DNA from: Lachnospiraceae bacterium
Lineage (GTDB): Bacteria; Bacillota; Clostridia; Lachnospirales; Lachnospiraceae
Assembly: GCA_902363555.1 (NCBI GenBank)
Contig: CABJAM010000001.1
Span: 1,054,001-1,118,000 of the forward strand
DNA length: 64,000 nt
Direction of reading: 5' to 3'
Shown: positions 40,434 through 48,459 of the stretch, piece by piece
Numbering within the stretch: position 1 is the stretch's first letter
How the letters are laid out: each line of letters begins with the position of its first letter
Translations under genes and position numbers: made by a program
The notes under the pieces: model-generated
Seen by the model: only the letters and a program-made list of their open reading frames with translations
Told to the model about the DNA's origin: nothing
The model's database searches: none

Positions 40434-41005
40434 CAGCGGCGCATCAAACATCGGAAAACTCTGAGAGGAAGGTGCGTATTGTCATAGCGCCTTTGGATAC
40501 AGTGACCGACAGGGATGCCGTAGTTTTTTGTGAGGCTCGCCGCTATGCGGAGGAATACGGCCTTTGTCCGCCCGGGGGTATCCTGGCCCGGGGGGAACAT
40601 GGCAAGCCCTATTTTTCCGGCGGCGGTCCGGAATTTTCCATATCGCACAGCGGTGGTTACTGGGTGCTGGCCCTGAGTGAGGGCCCCGTGGGGGTGGACC
40701 TGCAAAAGGTGCAGGCCTGCAAGTCCGAGGCCATCGCCCGCAGGCATTTTCATCCGCAGGAATACGCATGGCTTCAGGCGGAGGGGTTCCGGCGTTTTTT
40801 TGACCTTTGGGCTGCCAGGGAAAGCTATGTGAAATATACCGGAAGCGGTATTGCCCACGGCTTTAATGACCTGCTCATAACCGAAGCCGGGCCCGGCCGC
40901 TTTGAAGCGGATGGAGCTGTGATTTATCTGCTCCCGTTTTTAAATAATTACAGTCTGTGCGTCTGCACGGGTTATCCCGCGGAGTGTGAAATATTCACGA
41001 TTTAG
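40430..41005 (+). CDS. 4'-phosphopantetheinyl transferase (Sfp type)
   Basis: A 191-residue enzyme moving phosphopantetheine from CoA to carrier-protein serines. Family motifs: GKPYFSGGGPEFSISHSGGYWVLAL, GPVGVDLQKV (metal-binding Asp), and FFDLWAARESYVKYTGSGI, the WxxKExxxK region with W-A-A-R-E-S-Y-V-K. The first motif here is quoted from two adjacent stretches (GKPYFSGGGPEF and SISHSGGYWVLAL). It is short compared with Sfp (224 residues) but has all core motifs. Last gene of the NRPS operon, it should activate T1, T2 and the stand-alone carrier. Confidence 0.9.
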   Translation: MTAAHQTSENSERKVRIVIAPLDTVTDRDAVVFCEARRYAEEYGLCPPGGILARGEHGKPYFSGGGPEFSISHSGGYWVLALSEGPVGVDLQKVQACKSEAIARRHFHPQEYAWLQAEGFRRFFDLWAARESYVKYTGSGIAHGFNDLLITEAGPGRFEADGAVIYLLPFLNNYSLCVCTGYPAECEIFTI

Positions 41006-41020
41006 ATTCTTGAAAAAATG

Positions 41021-41049
41021 TTGAAAATTTTTTTGATTCACTATATAAT
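41021..41049 (+). promoter_or_regulatory. Promoter of the heterodimeric ABC exporter operon
   Basis: TTGAAA (41021-41026) and a perfect TATAAT (41044-41049) are separated by 17 nt in AT-rich DNA. The exporter can therefore be expressed apart from the NRPS operon. No terminator separates them. Confidence 0.8.
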
Positions 41050-41084
41050 AGAGAGGTCGAAAAAATTAAATGGGGGGAATGTAT

Positions 41085-42971
41085 ATGAGCATGCAAAAGC
41101 AGGGTCAGGTTAAATTTCTGTGGTCCTGCGGCAAAGGGGTAAGGAAGTATCTGATCATCTCCATAATATGCAGCGCCTGCGCGGTTATTTTCAGTTTTAT
41201 CGCACCACAGGTCATGCGTATTATTATCGATTCCGTTCTCGGCGAGGAGCCTTTTTCACTGCCGGGGATCATTACTGGCTGGATCGACCGCATCGGCGGC
41301 CGGGCGGTATTGACGGAGCACCTGTTCCTATGTGCAGCCGTTGGAATGGTATTTACCTTTTTGTCGGCCGTGTTTGCCGGTTTGTATAAGTACTATGTGA
41401 ATCGGTTTGGTGAAGGCACGGTGAAGAAGATCCGCGACGTTTTGTATGAGCACATCGCACATCTGCCGTATGAATGGCATGTGAGGATATCCACAGGGGA
41501 TATTTTGCAGCGATGTACACAGGATGTCAATGTGATCAAACAATTCTTATGTAATCAGGTCATCGAAGTTATCCGGGTCATTTTTCTGATGGTATTTTCT
41601 TTAGTCGTTATGTTTTCCATGAATGTGCGTTTATCCTTTGCCGCGTTGATTTTTATTCCGGTTATTTTAGGATACACAATGATATTTCTGGGTAAGATCA
41701 GCAGCAGATTTATGGATGCTGATATTGCCGAAGGTAATCTGACGACGGCTGTTCAGGAAAATACGACCGGTGTGCGGGTTGTGCGCGCCTTCGGCCGTGA
41801 AGCCTACGAGATGGATAAATTTGATGAAAGAAATGAACATTATACTGGTCTGTGGGTGCGGCTGGGCAATGTGATGAGCGTTTTCTGGGCCTGCGGCGAT
41901 ATCGTTACCAGTGTCCAGGTTATGACGATCATTATTCTGGGCGTCTGGCAGTGTGTCCACGGCGGTATGACTGTGGGAACGTTTATGGCCTTTATTACCT
42001 ACAATCAGATGATGATATGGCCGGTGCGGCAGTTGGGCCGTATCCTTTCGGATATGAGTAAGTCCGGTGTTTCTGTCACACGTATCCGGAGTATTCTGGA
42101 TGAAAAGACAGAGGAGGAGCAGCCCTGTGAGAATTTAAAGCCGGAGATTAAGGGAAATATCGAGTTTAAGCATGTGAGCTTTTCTTATGAGGATGTTCCC
42201 GTACTTAAGGATGTGAGCTTTACTATAAAGGCCGGCGAGAAGATCGGTATTCTTGGCAATACCGGCTCCGGAAAGTCCACCATTGCCCATCTGCTCAACC
42301 GCCTTTATGACGTGAAGGAGGGCAGCGGCGCCGTGGAAATTGACGGCGTGGATGTGCGCCGGATCGATCGGGCCTATTTGCGCAGCCAGGTGAATGTGGT
42401 GCTTCAGGATACGTTTTTATTTTCCAAGACGATCCGGGATAACATCGCAGTGAGTGCACCGGAGACGCCGCTGACGGAAATCCGCCGGCTGGCCCGGATC
42501 TCGTCGGTAGATGACGCGATCATGGAATTTGGCGAGCAGTACGACACTGTTGTGGGTGAGCGGGGCGTGACCCTGTCCGGCGGACAAAAGCAGCGGGTGG
42601 CCATTGCCCGGGCGCTGCTGAATGAATCGCCGATCATCATTTTTGATGATTCCATGTCTGCGGTGGATACGGAAACCGATGCCAAGATCCGCCAGGCATT
42701 GGCAAAAAATAAAAATAACGTGACGACCATCTATATTTCCCACCGGGTGACGACCCTTATGGACGCCGATAAGATCATCGTTCTCAAGGACGGACGGCTG
42801 GCGGAACTGGGAAGCCACGAGGAGCTGCTGGCTAAAAATGGCATTTACAGCCATGTTTATGAAATGCAGTCCGGAGTGGCTGCGGAGCTGGAGGAAATAG
42901 AGCTGGAGGAAGCCGGAGCGGCGAAGGCCGGTGCGGCTGCTGACGTCACTGATGGAAAGGGGGGAATGTAA
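41085..42971 (+). CDS. ABC exporter half-transporter, subunit 1 (degenerate-site Walker B)
   Basis: A 628-residue type-IV ABC exporter subunit with six hydrophobic segments (about 20-330) fused to an ATPase. Walker A GNTGSGKST, signature LSGGQKQRVAIARA and Walker B IIIFDDSMSAVD, in which Asp replaces the catalytic Glu. Together with the partner's altered signature this gives one weak and one strong ATP site, as in BmrCD/TM287-288-type multidrug exporters. The ATG at 41085 is set by GGGGGGAA upstream. The C-terminal tail is Ala/Glu-rich. Its stop shares one nucleotide with the partner's start. Directly downstream of the NRPS operon, it is a candidate exporter of its product. Confidence 0.9.
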   Translation: MSMQKQGQVKFLWSCGKGVRKYLIISIICSACAVIFSFIAPQVMRIIIDSVLGEEPFSLPGIITGWIDRIGGRAVLTEHLFLCAAVGMVFTFLSAVFAGLYKYYVNRFGEGTVKKIRDVLYEHIAHLPYEWHVRISTGDILQRCTQDVNVIKQFLCNQVIEVIRVIFLMVFSLVVMFSMNVRLSFAALIFIPVILGYTMIFLGKISSRFMDADIAEGNLTTAVQENTTGVRVVRAFGREAYEMDKFDERNEHYTGLWVRLGNVMSVFWACGDIVTSVQVMTIIILGVWQCVHGGMTVGTFMAFITYNQMMIWPVRQLGRILSDMSKSGVSVTRIRSILDEKTEEEQPCENLKPEIKGNIEFKHVSFSYEDVPVLKDVSFTIKAGEKIGILGNTGSGKSTIAHLLNRLYDVKEGSGAVEIDGVDVRRIDRAYLRSQVNVVLQDTFLFSKTIRDNIAVSAPETPLTEIRRLARISSVDDAIMEFGEQYDTVVGERGVTLSGGQKQRVAIARALLNESPIIIFDDSMSAVDTETDAKIRQALAKNKNNVTTIYISHRVTTLMDADKIIVLKDGRLAELGSHEELLAKNGIYSHVYEMQSGVAAELEEIELEEAGAAKAGAAADVTDGKGGM

Positions 42972-44788
42972 TGAGCGCGATTCAGGAGGAGGAGTACAAA
43001 AGCTCCTTTGACATAAAAATCTGGGGAAAGATGCTGCCATTTTTCCTGAAATATAAAAAGCCGCTGATCTTTGTGATTATGACGAATATTATCTGTGCGG
43101 CGGCAGATGTTACATTCCCGCTGTTTCAGAAATATGCCATCGATCATTTTATCGCGGATGAGTCTACCGAGGGAATCGGAAGCTTTGTGGGCGCTTATCT
43201 GGGGATCGTGATTTTGCAGGGTATTGCCGTCATTATATTCACACGGCTGGCCATACGTATCGAAATGCGTTTCGGGCGGGATCTGAAGCGGGCCTGCTTT
43301 GTCCATCTCCAGGAATTGTCCTTTTCCTACTATAACAAAACGCCGGTGGGTTATATCGTATCCCGGGTTATGTCCGATACGGAGCGGATCGGCGGCTTTG
43401 TGGCCTGGGGGCTTGTGGACCTGTCCTGGGGGATATTGTACATTATCATATCATTTATCACGATGATGACTATAAACCCGAGAATGACGCTGATCGTACT
43501 TGTGGTCGTGCCGTTCATCGCATTTGTCACCTGGTTTTTCCAAAGCCGGATACTGAAGGTGACCCGGGAGGTCCGCAAGCAAAATTCCAGGCTGACAGGT
43601 GCTTATAATGAGGGCATCGGCGGAGCCAGGACGAGTAAAACACTGGTGCTTGAGAATATGAATACCGGTGAATTTAAAGGAACCTCCACGGACATGTACC
43701 GGGAGTCCATGCGGCTGGCCAAGCTTTCGGCCCTGTTTGGACCGCTGGTGACATGCATTGGCGCCGTAGCTACGGCCCTGGTGTTGTGGCGGGGCGGTAT
43801 TCTTGTGAAAGAGGACCTTATCGCCTTTGGTACATTGTCCGTCTTTGCTTCCTATGCGGTGGGTATATTTGAACCGATCCAGTCCGTGACCCGTATCTTT
43901 GCCGATTTTGTGTCCATTCAGGCCAATATCGAGCGGGTGTGCGGACTGCTGGAGCGGGCGCCGGAAGTCGTGGATAAGCCTGAGGTTATTGATAAATATG
44001 GCGACTGCTTCCATCCCAAAAAGGAAAACTGGGAGGAGATTCACGGCGATATTGAATTTAAAAATGTGACCTTCCGATATTCCGACGGTTACGAGGATGT
44101 GCTGGAAAACTTTAATTTGAAGGTGCCGGCGGGAACGATGGTGGCCATCGTGGGTGAGACGGGTGCGGGAAAAAGTACCCTTGTAAATCTGGCTTGCCGC
44201 TTCTTCGAGCCGACCAAAGGAGAAATCCTTATTGACGGTGTGGACTACCGGGAGCGCTCTCAGCTCTGGCTCCATTCCAATATCGGTTATGTGCTCCAGA
44301 CACCGCACCTGTTTTCCGGTACCATCCGGGAAAATATCCGTTACGGGCGGCTGGATGCCTCGGAAGAAGATATCCAGGCGGCGGCCCGTCTCGTGTCTGT
44401 GGATGAGGTGGCGGCCCGGATGCCCAAGGGCTTTGACAGTGATGTGGGTGAAAACGGCGATATGCTCTCCATGGGCGAAAAGCAGCTTGTATCCTTTGCC
44501 CGGGCGGTGATTGCCGACCCGAAAATCTTCGTGCTGGATGAGGCGACGTCCTCCATCGATACGGAGACAGAGCAGCTTATTCAGGATGCCATCGCCACAC
44601 TGATGGAGGGGCGGACATCATTTATTATTGCCCACCGCCTGTCCACGATCCGCAAAGCGGATGTGATCCTTGTGGTGGATAACGGCAAGATCGTGGAGCA
44701 GGGTACACATAAGGAGCTCTTAAAGAAAAAAGGGCACTATTATAATCTGTATACGAACCTGGTTATCGGGGAGAGTTACGGGGATTAA
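42971..44788 (+). CDS. ABC exporter half-transporter, subunit 2 (canonical catalytic Glu)
   Basis: A 605-residue exporter subunit: six hydrophobic segments (about 20-330), Walker A GETGAGKST, signature LSMGEKQLVSFARA (Met-Gly-Glu replaces the usual Gly-Gly-Gln) and Walker B IFVLDEATSSID with catalytic Glu. The altered signature pairs with the altered Walker B of subunit 1, so the two must work as a heterodimer. The long ICL-type helices and the conserved PVGYIVSRVMSDTERIG coupling segment are normal for the family. Substrates of relatives include drugs and lipids. An NRPS product is a reasonable guess from position only. Confidence 0.9.
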   Translation: MSAIQEEEYKSSFDIKIWGKMLPFFLKYKKPLIFVIMTNIICAAADVTFPLFQKYAIDHFIADESTEGIGSFVGAYLGIVILQGIAVIIFTRLAIRIEMRFGRDLKRACFVHLQELSFSYYNKTPVGYIVSRVMSDTERIGGFVAWGLVDLSWGILYIIISFITMMTINPRMTLIVLVVVPFIAFVTWFFQSRILKVTREVRKQNSRLTGAYNEGIGGARTSKTLVLENMNTGEFKGTSTDMYRESMRLAKLSALFGPLVTCIGAVATALVLWRGGILVKEDLIAFGTLSVFASYAVGIFEPIQSVTRIFADFVSIQANIERVCGLLERAPEVVDKPEVIDKYGDCFHPKKENWEEIHGDIEFKNVTFRYSDGYEDVLENFNLKVPAGTMVAIVGETGAGKSTLVNLACRFFEPTKGEILIDGVDYRERSQLWLHSNIGYVLQTPHLFSGTIRENIRYGRLDASEEDIQAAARLVSVDEVAARMPKGFDSDVGENGDMLSMGEKQLVSFARAVIADPKIFVLDEATSSIDTETEQLIQDAIATLMEGRTSFIIAHRLSTIRKADVILVVDNGKIVEQGTHKELLKKKGHYYNLYTNLVIGESYGD

Positions 44789-44800
44789 AAATGGTTTATC

Positions 44801-44855
44801 TATGGCTGTATCAGGAAAAAGATGCAGCCATAGGTGTATCTTTGGTAAAGATGCA
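44801..44855 (+). other. Hairpin and ATCTTT/AAAGAT palindrome upstream of the MBL gene
   Basis: TATGGCTG/CAGCCATA forms a stem (44801-44832). TGTATCTTT-GGT-AAAGATGCA follows (44835-44855), and a further GTGCATCTTT occurs at 44891-44900. The reiterated ATCTTT boxes before the MBL-fold gene could be a regulator site or the end of the exporter transcript. Confidence 0.4.
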
Positions 44856-44919
44856 TCTGTGAATGAATCCTTTAAAAGGTGTAATTATAGGTGCATCTTT
44901 ATAAATATAGGAGACTGCT

Positions 44920-45759
44920 ATGGATACAAAATATTTTAAGATTCATACGATTGCGGACCATATTTATCATATCGAGGAGTCCGCGGGGGCCTGTACTTCA
45001 CTGATCGTGGGGGAGACGCAGGCGCTGCTCATTGACACGGGCTATGGCTTTGAAGATTTACATAAGATTGTACGTGGACTGACGGACCTTCCTCTCATTG
45101 TGGTGAATACTCATGGTCATCTCGATCATACCGGTGGAAATTATCTATTTAAAGAAGTTTACATAAATTATACGGACCTGCCTGTGTATTTGTGGTATCA
45201 GTCCGTTGAAAAGCCAAAGTTTCTGGAAAAGTTTAAGAAGGATTACGGCGATAAGATCAACGACATATGGCCGGAGGATTTCGATGAAAACGCGTATCTT
45301 AACAAAAAGGCGCTGCATCTTGTACCTCTGGAAAATCATCAGCAGTTCGATCTGGGAGGCCGGAGTGTGGAGGCTGTTTTTCTGCCGGGCCATACGAAGG
45401 GAAGTGTTGTATTTCTGGATCATAAAAGCGGACTTTTGTTCGCCGGTGATGATATAAGCAAGACTGTCTGGATCCAGTTTGATCACAGCGCTACCCTGGA
45501 GGAATATAAAAGTGGATTGGACCGGCTGCGCAATTACCCGATTACCGGCATTGTCACCAGTCACCTGACGGACGTATTTCCAAAGCACCTGATCGATTGG
45601 ATCATGCTGGCGATGATGCATGCAAAACCTGAAAAAAGCCGGCTTTTCGTGCACCCGCGGACCGGGCAGAAGGCGCTGTTTTACCGGGAAAAGGTGACTG
45701 GGATCGAAAATGTACATTCGATACGGCTGGTTTATCCGGGGGAAGTGCTGGTGGGTTAA
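44920..45759 (+). CDS. MBL-fold metallo-hydrolase
   Basis: A 279-residue protein of the metallo-beta-lactamase superfamily. NTHGHLDHTGGNYLF is the HxHxDH metal motif (His, His, Asp, His near residues 67-72). LPGHTKGSVVFLD gives the next metal His and LLFAGDDISK the bridging Asp. SHLTDVFP supplies a later histidine. Overall length and the opening IADHIYHIEESAGACTSLIVGETQ match glyoxalase-II-like or quorum-lactonase-like hydrolases. It follows the exporter genes by 131 nt and ends within a large inverted repeat. It could act on a thioester, lactone or the pathway product, but nothing in the sequence decides this. Confidence 0.87.
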   Translation: MDTKYFKIHTIADHIYHIEESAGACTSLIVGETQALLIDTGYGFEDLHKIVRGLTDLPLIVVNTHGHLDHTGGNYLFKEVYINYTDLPVYLWYQSVEKPKFLEKFKKDYGDKINDIWPEDFDENAYLNKKALHLVPLENHQQFDLGGRSVEAVFLPGHTKGSVVFLDHKSGLLFAGDDISKTVWIQFDHSATLEEYKSGLDRLRNYPITGIVTSHLTDVFPKHLIDWIMLAMMHAKPEKSRLFVHPRTGQKALFYREKVTGIENVHSIRLVYPGEVLVG

Positions 45760-45856
45760 GAAAACGATGCGCTCCGGGGCCGACACCCACGGGCAAAGCC
45801 GCTTAAACCGCGCCTTGCTATAGGTACCGGTACCGGAGCGCATCGTTTTCTTAACC
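45754..45856. repeat. 24-bp perfect inverted repeat around a 55-nt loop, overlapping the MBL stop codon
   Basis: Arms 45754-45777 and 45833-45856 are exact reverse complements over 24 nt (outer end GGTTAAGAAAACGATGCG). The left arm contains the TAA stop of the MBL gene. Its AAGAAAACG/CGTTTTCTT ends would serve as a bidirectional terminator between convergent genes. The length of the stem and the 55-nt loop are unusual for one and resemble a small transposon-like element. Confidence 0.75.
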
Positions 45857-45927
45857 ATATACGTTATCGTGAAAATTTATGTGATCTGGGCGAAAGTGGT
45901 AGCAATGGGATTTTTGGATAGTTCAAT

Positions 45928-46242
45928 TCACTCGTGAATTTTCCAATATCCATATCGCTTACCGTCTTTTCGTTCTATGATTCCATCGTTTGATAGAGTT
46001 TTCATTATTCTTTGAACTGTGGCTCTGGATGAACCTAAAGTAGAAACTAAATCAGCTTGCTTAATTTTGGGATTACTTTTCAGTATTTCAAGCAATCTTT
46101 TTTCCAAAGCATCATCCAAAGCATCAGTGTGAGGCTTTGGAGCTTTTAAACTTTTAAGTGCTGTGAATTTTACTGTAATATCTCTGCCAAGTATCGTGTA
46201 TTCTGGCTCTGGTGCTATTCGAAGCTGTCGGCCCCGCGCCAT
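45928..46242 (-). pseudogene. Remnant of a winged-helix (AAA_4/Schlafen-like ATPase type) protein
   Basis: The 104-residue open segment from the first ATG ends in a winged helix: KIKQADLVSTLGSSRATVQRIMKTL, then DGIIERKDGKRYGYWKIHE. This is the usual C-terminus of ATP-binding proteins of the AAA_4 family, which run to 400-500 residues. The frame stays open upstream of the ATG without any start codon for about 120 nt (reading LYHTKSGENLQGLWEFIAEY, then TEVKEGQI), and that stretch looks like protein. The rest of the gene is absent and its place is taken by the start of a plus-strand gene. A 5'-truncated relic is the best reading; a short functional DNA-binding protein is possible. Confidence 0.6.
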
Positions 46243-46293
46243 GATCTGCCCCTCTTTTACCTCTGTATATTCCGCAATAAATTCCCAGAGCCC

Positions 46294-46322
46294 TTGTAAA
46301 TTCTCCCCGGATTTTGTATGAT
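46294..46322 (+). promoter_or_regulatory. Promoter of the EEP-family gene
   Basis: TTGTAA (46294-46299) and TATGAT (46317-46322) are 17 nt apart, 31 nt before the ATG. It lies inside the relic reading frame on the other strand. Confidence 0.65.
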
Positions 46323-46353
46323 ATAGGAAAAGGTTGTGACAGGAGGGTTTTCC

Positions 46354-47559
46354 ATGAGTAAAGAGAAGAAGCCACGCAAAAAGAGGACGATTGCAGGAAG
46401 GATCATCGGCGTTTTTCTGATCCTGATATTTCTTGTAGTAGCGGCTGCCGGCGGGCTGGTGGGATATTTATCCCTGAGGGAGTATAAGCCGGCGGATACA
46501 GAAAAGGTAGCCGTAGAAGGTGAGGGCACGAAGACGCTCAAGGTCGGCGACAGTCTGTCCATTCTTACATTCAACACTGGTTACGGCGGTCTGGACAAGG
46601 ACCATGACTTTTTTATGGACGGTGGCACCGGCGTGAACTGTGATTCCGAGGAGCAGATTAAAAACAATGTGGCCGGCATAACAAAGATCATCAAGGACGC
46701 CAATACCGACGTGGTCTTTTTACAGGAGGTGGACCTGGATTCCAAGCGCTCGGCCTATGTGGACGAATCCCTGTCCTATTACGGGATACGTGAGGATGAC
46801 AATCACGCTTACGCCGCCAATTTCCGCTGTGATTTTATCCCGTACCCATTTCCGGAATTTATCGGAAAGGTAGAGTGCGGACTTGTGACCATGAACACAT
46901 TTAATGTGAAGGAGGCGGAGCGTATCGCCCTGCCAACGCCGTTTACATGGCCGATGCGTACGTGTCAGTTAAAGCGCTGTCTGCTGCTGGAGCGTATCCC
47001 CATCGAGGGCAGTGATAAGCAGTTGGTACTTGTAAACCTTCATCTGGAGGCTTATGATGAGGGTGAGGGCAAGATCGCACAGACAAAGCTTTTAGCCAGT
47101 GTATTAAAGGGCGAGTATGAAAAAGGCAATTACTGTATTGCCGGCGGTGATTTTAACCAGACCTTCCCATCCATAGATTCCGGCCTGTATCCATTGATCA
47201 ACGATGACTTTTTCAAGGCCGGCGTACTGGATACAAGTCTGTTTCCAAAGGACTGGAATTTCCCTGTGGACAGTACCACACCTTCGGCGCGGCTGCTCAA
47301 CGGGCCTTATGATCCAACCGATCCGAACACCCAGTATTATGTGCTGGACGGCTTCATCACATCGCCCAATGTACAGATCAACAGCGTGGAAACACTGGAT
47401 CAGGGCTTTACTTACAGTGACCACAATCCGGTGAAGCTTAACGTGACCCTGCTTGCTAATGGAGGTGCTGCGGACCCGGAGACGGCAGAGACAAACGGAC
47501 AGGCGGATGGAGAAACATCTGAAACAGAGCAGGAGACTCAGACATCGGACGAAACGTAA
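46354..47559 (+). CDS. Membrane-anchored endonuclease/exonuclease/phosphatase family protein
   Basis: A 401-residue protein. The basic N-terminus (KEKKPRKKR) and anchor helix IIGVFLILIFLVVAAAGGLVGYL place the catalytic domain outside. EEP motifs: LSILTFNTGYGG (Asn ligand), VVFLQEVDLDS (Glu ligand), NLHLEAYDEG (His), AGGDFNQTF (GDFN), and FTYSDHNPVKL (SDHxPV catalytic His). All catalytic residues are present. Relatives cleave phosphodiesters in nucleic acids, phosphoinositides or sphingomyelin. The Glu/Thr-rich acidic tail is low-complexity. AGGAGG sits 7 nt before the ATG. Substrate unknown; an extracellular DNase or phospholipase is possible. Confidence 0.88.
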   Translation: MSKEKKPRKKRTIAGRIIGVFLILIFLVVAAAGGLVGYLSLREYKPADTEKVAVEGEGTKTLKVGDSLSILTFNTGYGGLDKDHDFFMDGGTGVNCDSEEQIKNNVAGITKIIKDANTDVVFLQEVDLDSKRSAYVDESLSYYGIREDDNHAYAANFRCDFIPYPFPEFIGKVECGLVTMNTFNVKEAERIALPTPFTWPMRTCQLKRCLLLERIPIEGSDKQLVLVNLHLEAYDEGEGKIAQTKLLASVLKGEYEKGNYCIAGGDFNQTFPSIDSGLYPLINDDFFKAGVLDTSLFPKDWNFPVDSTTPSARLLNGPYDPTDPNTQYYVLDGFITSPNVQINSVETLDQGFTYSDHNPVKLNVTLLANGGAADPETAETNGQADGETSETEQETQTSDET

Positions 47560-47631
47560 CCGTTTTGGAGGGCTGAGCTGTTATGACGAAATCTCTGTGA
47601 TGGCAAAGAACGAATTAGAGTACATAAAAAT

Positions 47632-47703
47632 GGCAGACGATTACAGGATCAGGCCCGGCTTTAAAATAAGCCGGCTTCATCGGAATAACCGTCTGCCGTT
47701 TTT
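47632..47703. terminator. Nested terminator between convergent genes
   Basis: The outer stem GGCAGACG/CGTCTGCC is followed by GTTTTT, with AAAAAT on the opposite flank. The inner stem is GCCGGCTT-like with a TAAAATA loop. The symmetry suits transcripts from both sides. Confidence 0.75.
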
Positions 47704-47756
47704 GTATATTCAGAACGTATCTGAGCATACATCTGAATTTTTTCTAAAAAGCTGCG

Positions 47757-48074
47757 TCACATTTTTGAAACGATGCTTTCCAGAAAATATAAAAGCCTTT
47801 CCTGCTGCTGTTTGTCCAGCTTCGACCAACAAATGAGTATTTCTTTCTGAGTCAGACTCAGGGAGGTCAAATCGCCGTCTTCCGCAAAAAACTGGGAGAG
47901 GGTGATCCCAAATGCATCACAGATTTTTTCCAGCGAATTGAATGAGGGCAATATTTTCTTTCGATACCATGTGGATATGGTTGACTGGGGAAGATTTGCG
48001 GCTTTTGCAAGCTGGTATTCGGACCAGTCCATCTGTAAACGGTATCGGGTTATTTTTCCTAGAATATCAATCAT
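47757..48074 (-). CDS. Small XRE-family HTH regulator
   Basis: A 105-residue protein with an N-terminal Cro/C1-type HTH: ILGKITRYRLQMDWSEYQLAKAANLPQSTISTWY (residues 4-37, quoted in parts as RYRLQMDWSEYQLAKAA and NLPQSTISTWYRKK). SFNSLEKICDAFGITLSQFF then completes the domain. The last 35 residues form a helical tail (LDKQQQERLLYFLESI). AAAGGAG lies 7 nt before the ATG. It is monocistronic and convergent with the EEP-family gene. Similar small HTH proteins are common as orphan regulators in Lachnospiraceae. Target unknown. Confidence 0.85.
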   Translation of the reverse strand: MIDILGKITRYRLQMDWSEYQLAKAANLPQSTISTWYRKKILPSFNSLEKICDAFGITLSQFFAEDGDLTSLSLTQKEILICWSKLDKQQQERLLYFLESIVSKM

Positions 48075-48459
48075 GTCAAACTCCTTTATTATGTAATGTT
48101 AAGTCAGTCGGTGTCGGTTACGGGTTTGCGCAGGAAAGTGCTTGCCATAAAATTGAGTTTTTGAACAGACTGCGCAGTGAATGTGCAGTCCTGTCTGAAC
48201 TGTTACATTGATTTTACTTAAAAATTATGGGGATGAATACCTATAATTGACGTAAATTAATTACTATAAAATGAAGTATGGCCGGATGGCTACGATGATA
48301 TGCATATAATTTTGGAATGTTCTGTCGCAGCTCTGGCAATTCATAATTTGGGGAAACACCTGCTGGACACGGCGGTGGTAACAGGGTATATTTAATAGTA
48401 AGGTAAAATCGAATGGCAGTGTCATAAAGCCATTCATCGATTAATGGAGGAAATTTTAA
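48075..48459. other. 385-nt intergenic region
   Basis: No convincing coding frame was found. A hairpin can form from CAGACTGC/GCAGTC-CTGTCTG at about 48164-48200, between the divergent HTH and pseudouridine synthase genes. A TATAAT hexamer at 48305-48310 has no good -35. The rest is AT-rich and unexplained. Confidence 0.6.

Noticed and set aside
45778..45832. tRNA or small RNA gene in the loop of the large inverted repeat
   Set aside because: Too short for a tRNA, no T-loop or acceptor pairing seen.
47560..47756. Short gene reading through from 47453 on the plus strand
   Set aside because: The frame overlaps the EEP-family gene and the nested terminator, has no ribosome site and shows no protein character.
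48241..48310. Promoter for the pseudouridine synthase from the TTGACG at 48248
   Set aside because: No -10 at 16-18 nt; the TATAAT at 48305 lacks a matching -35, so no call was made.
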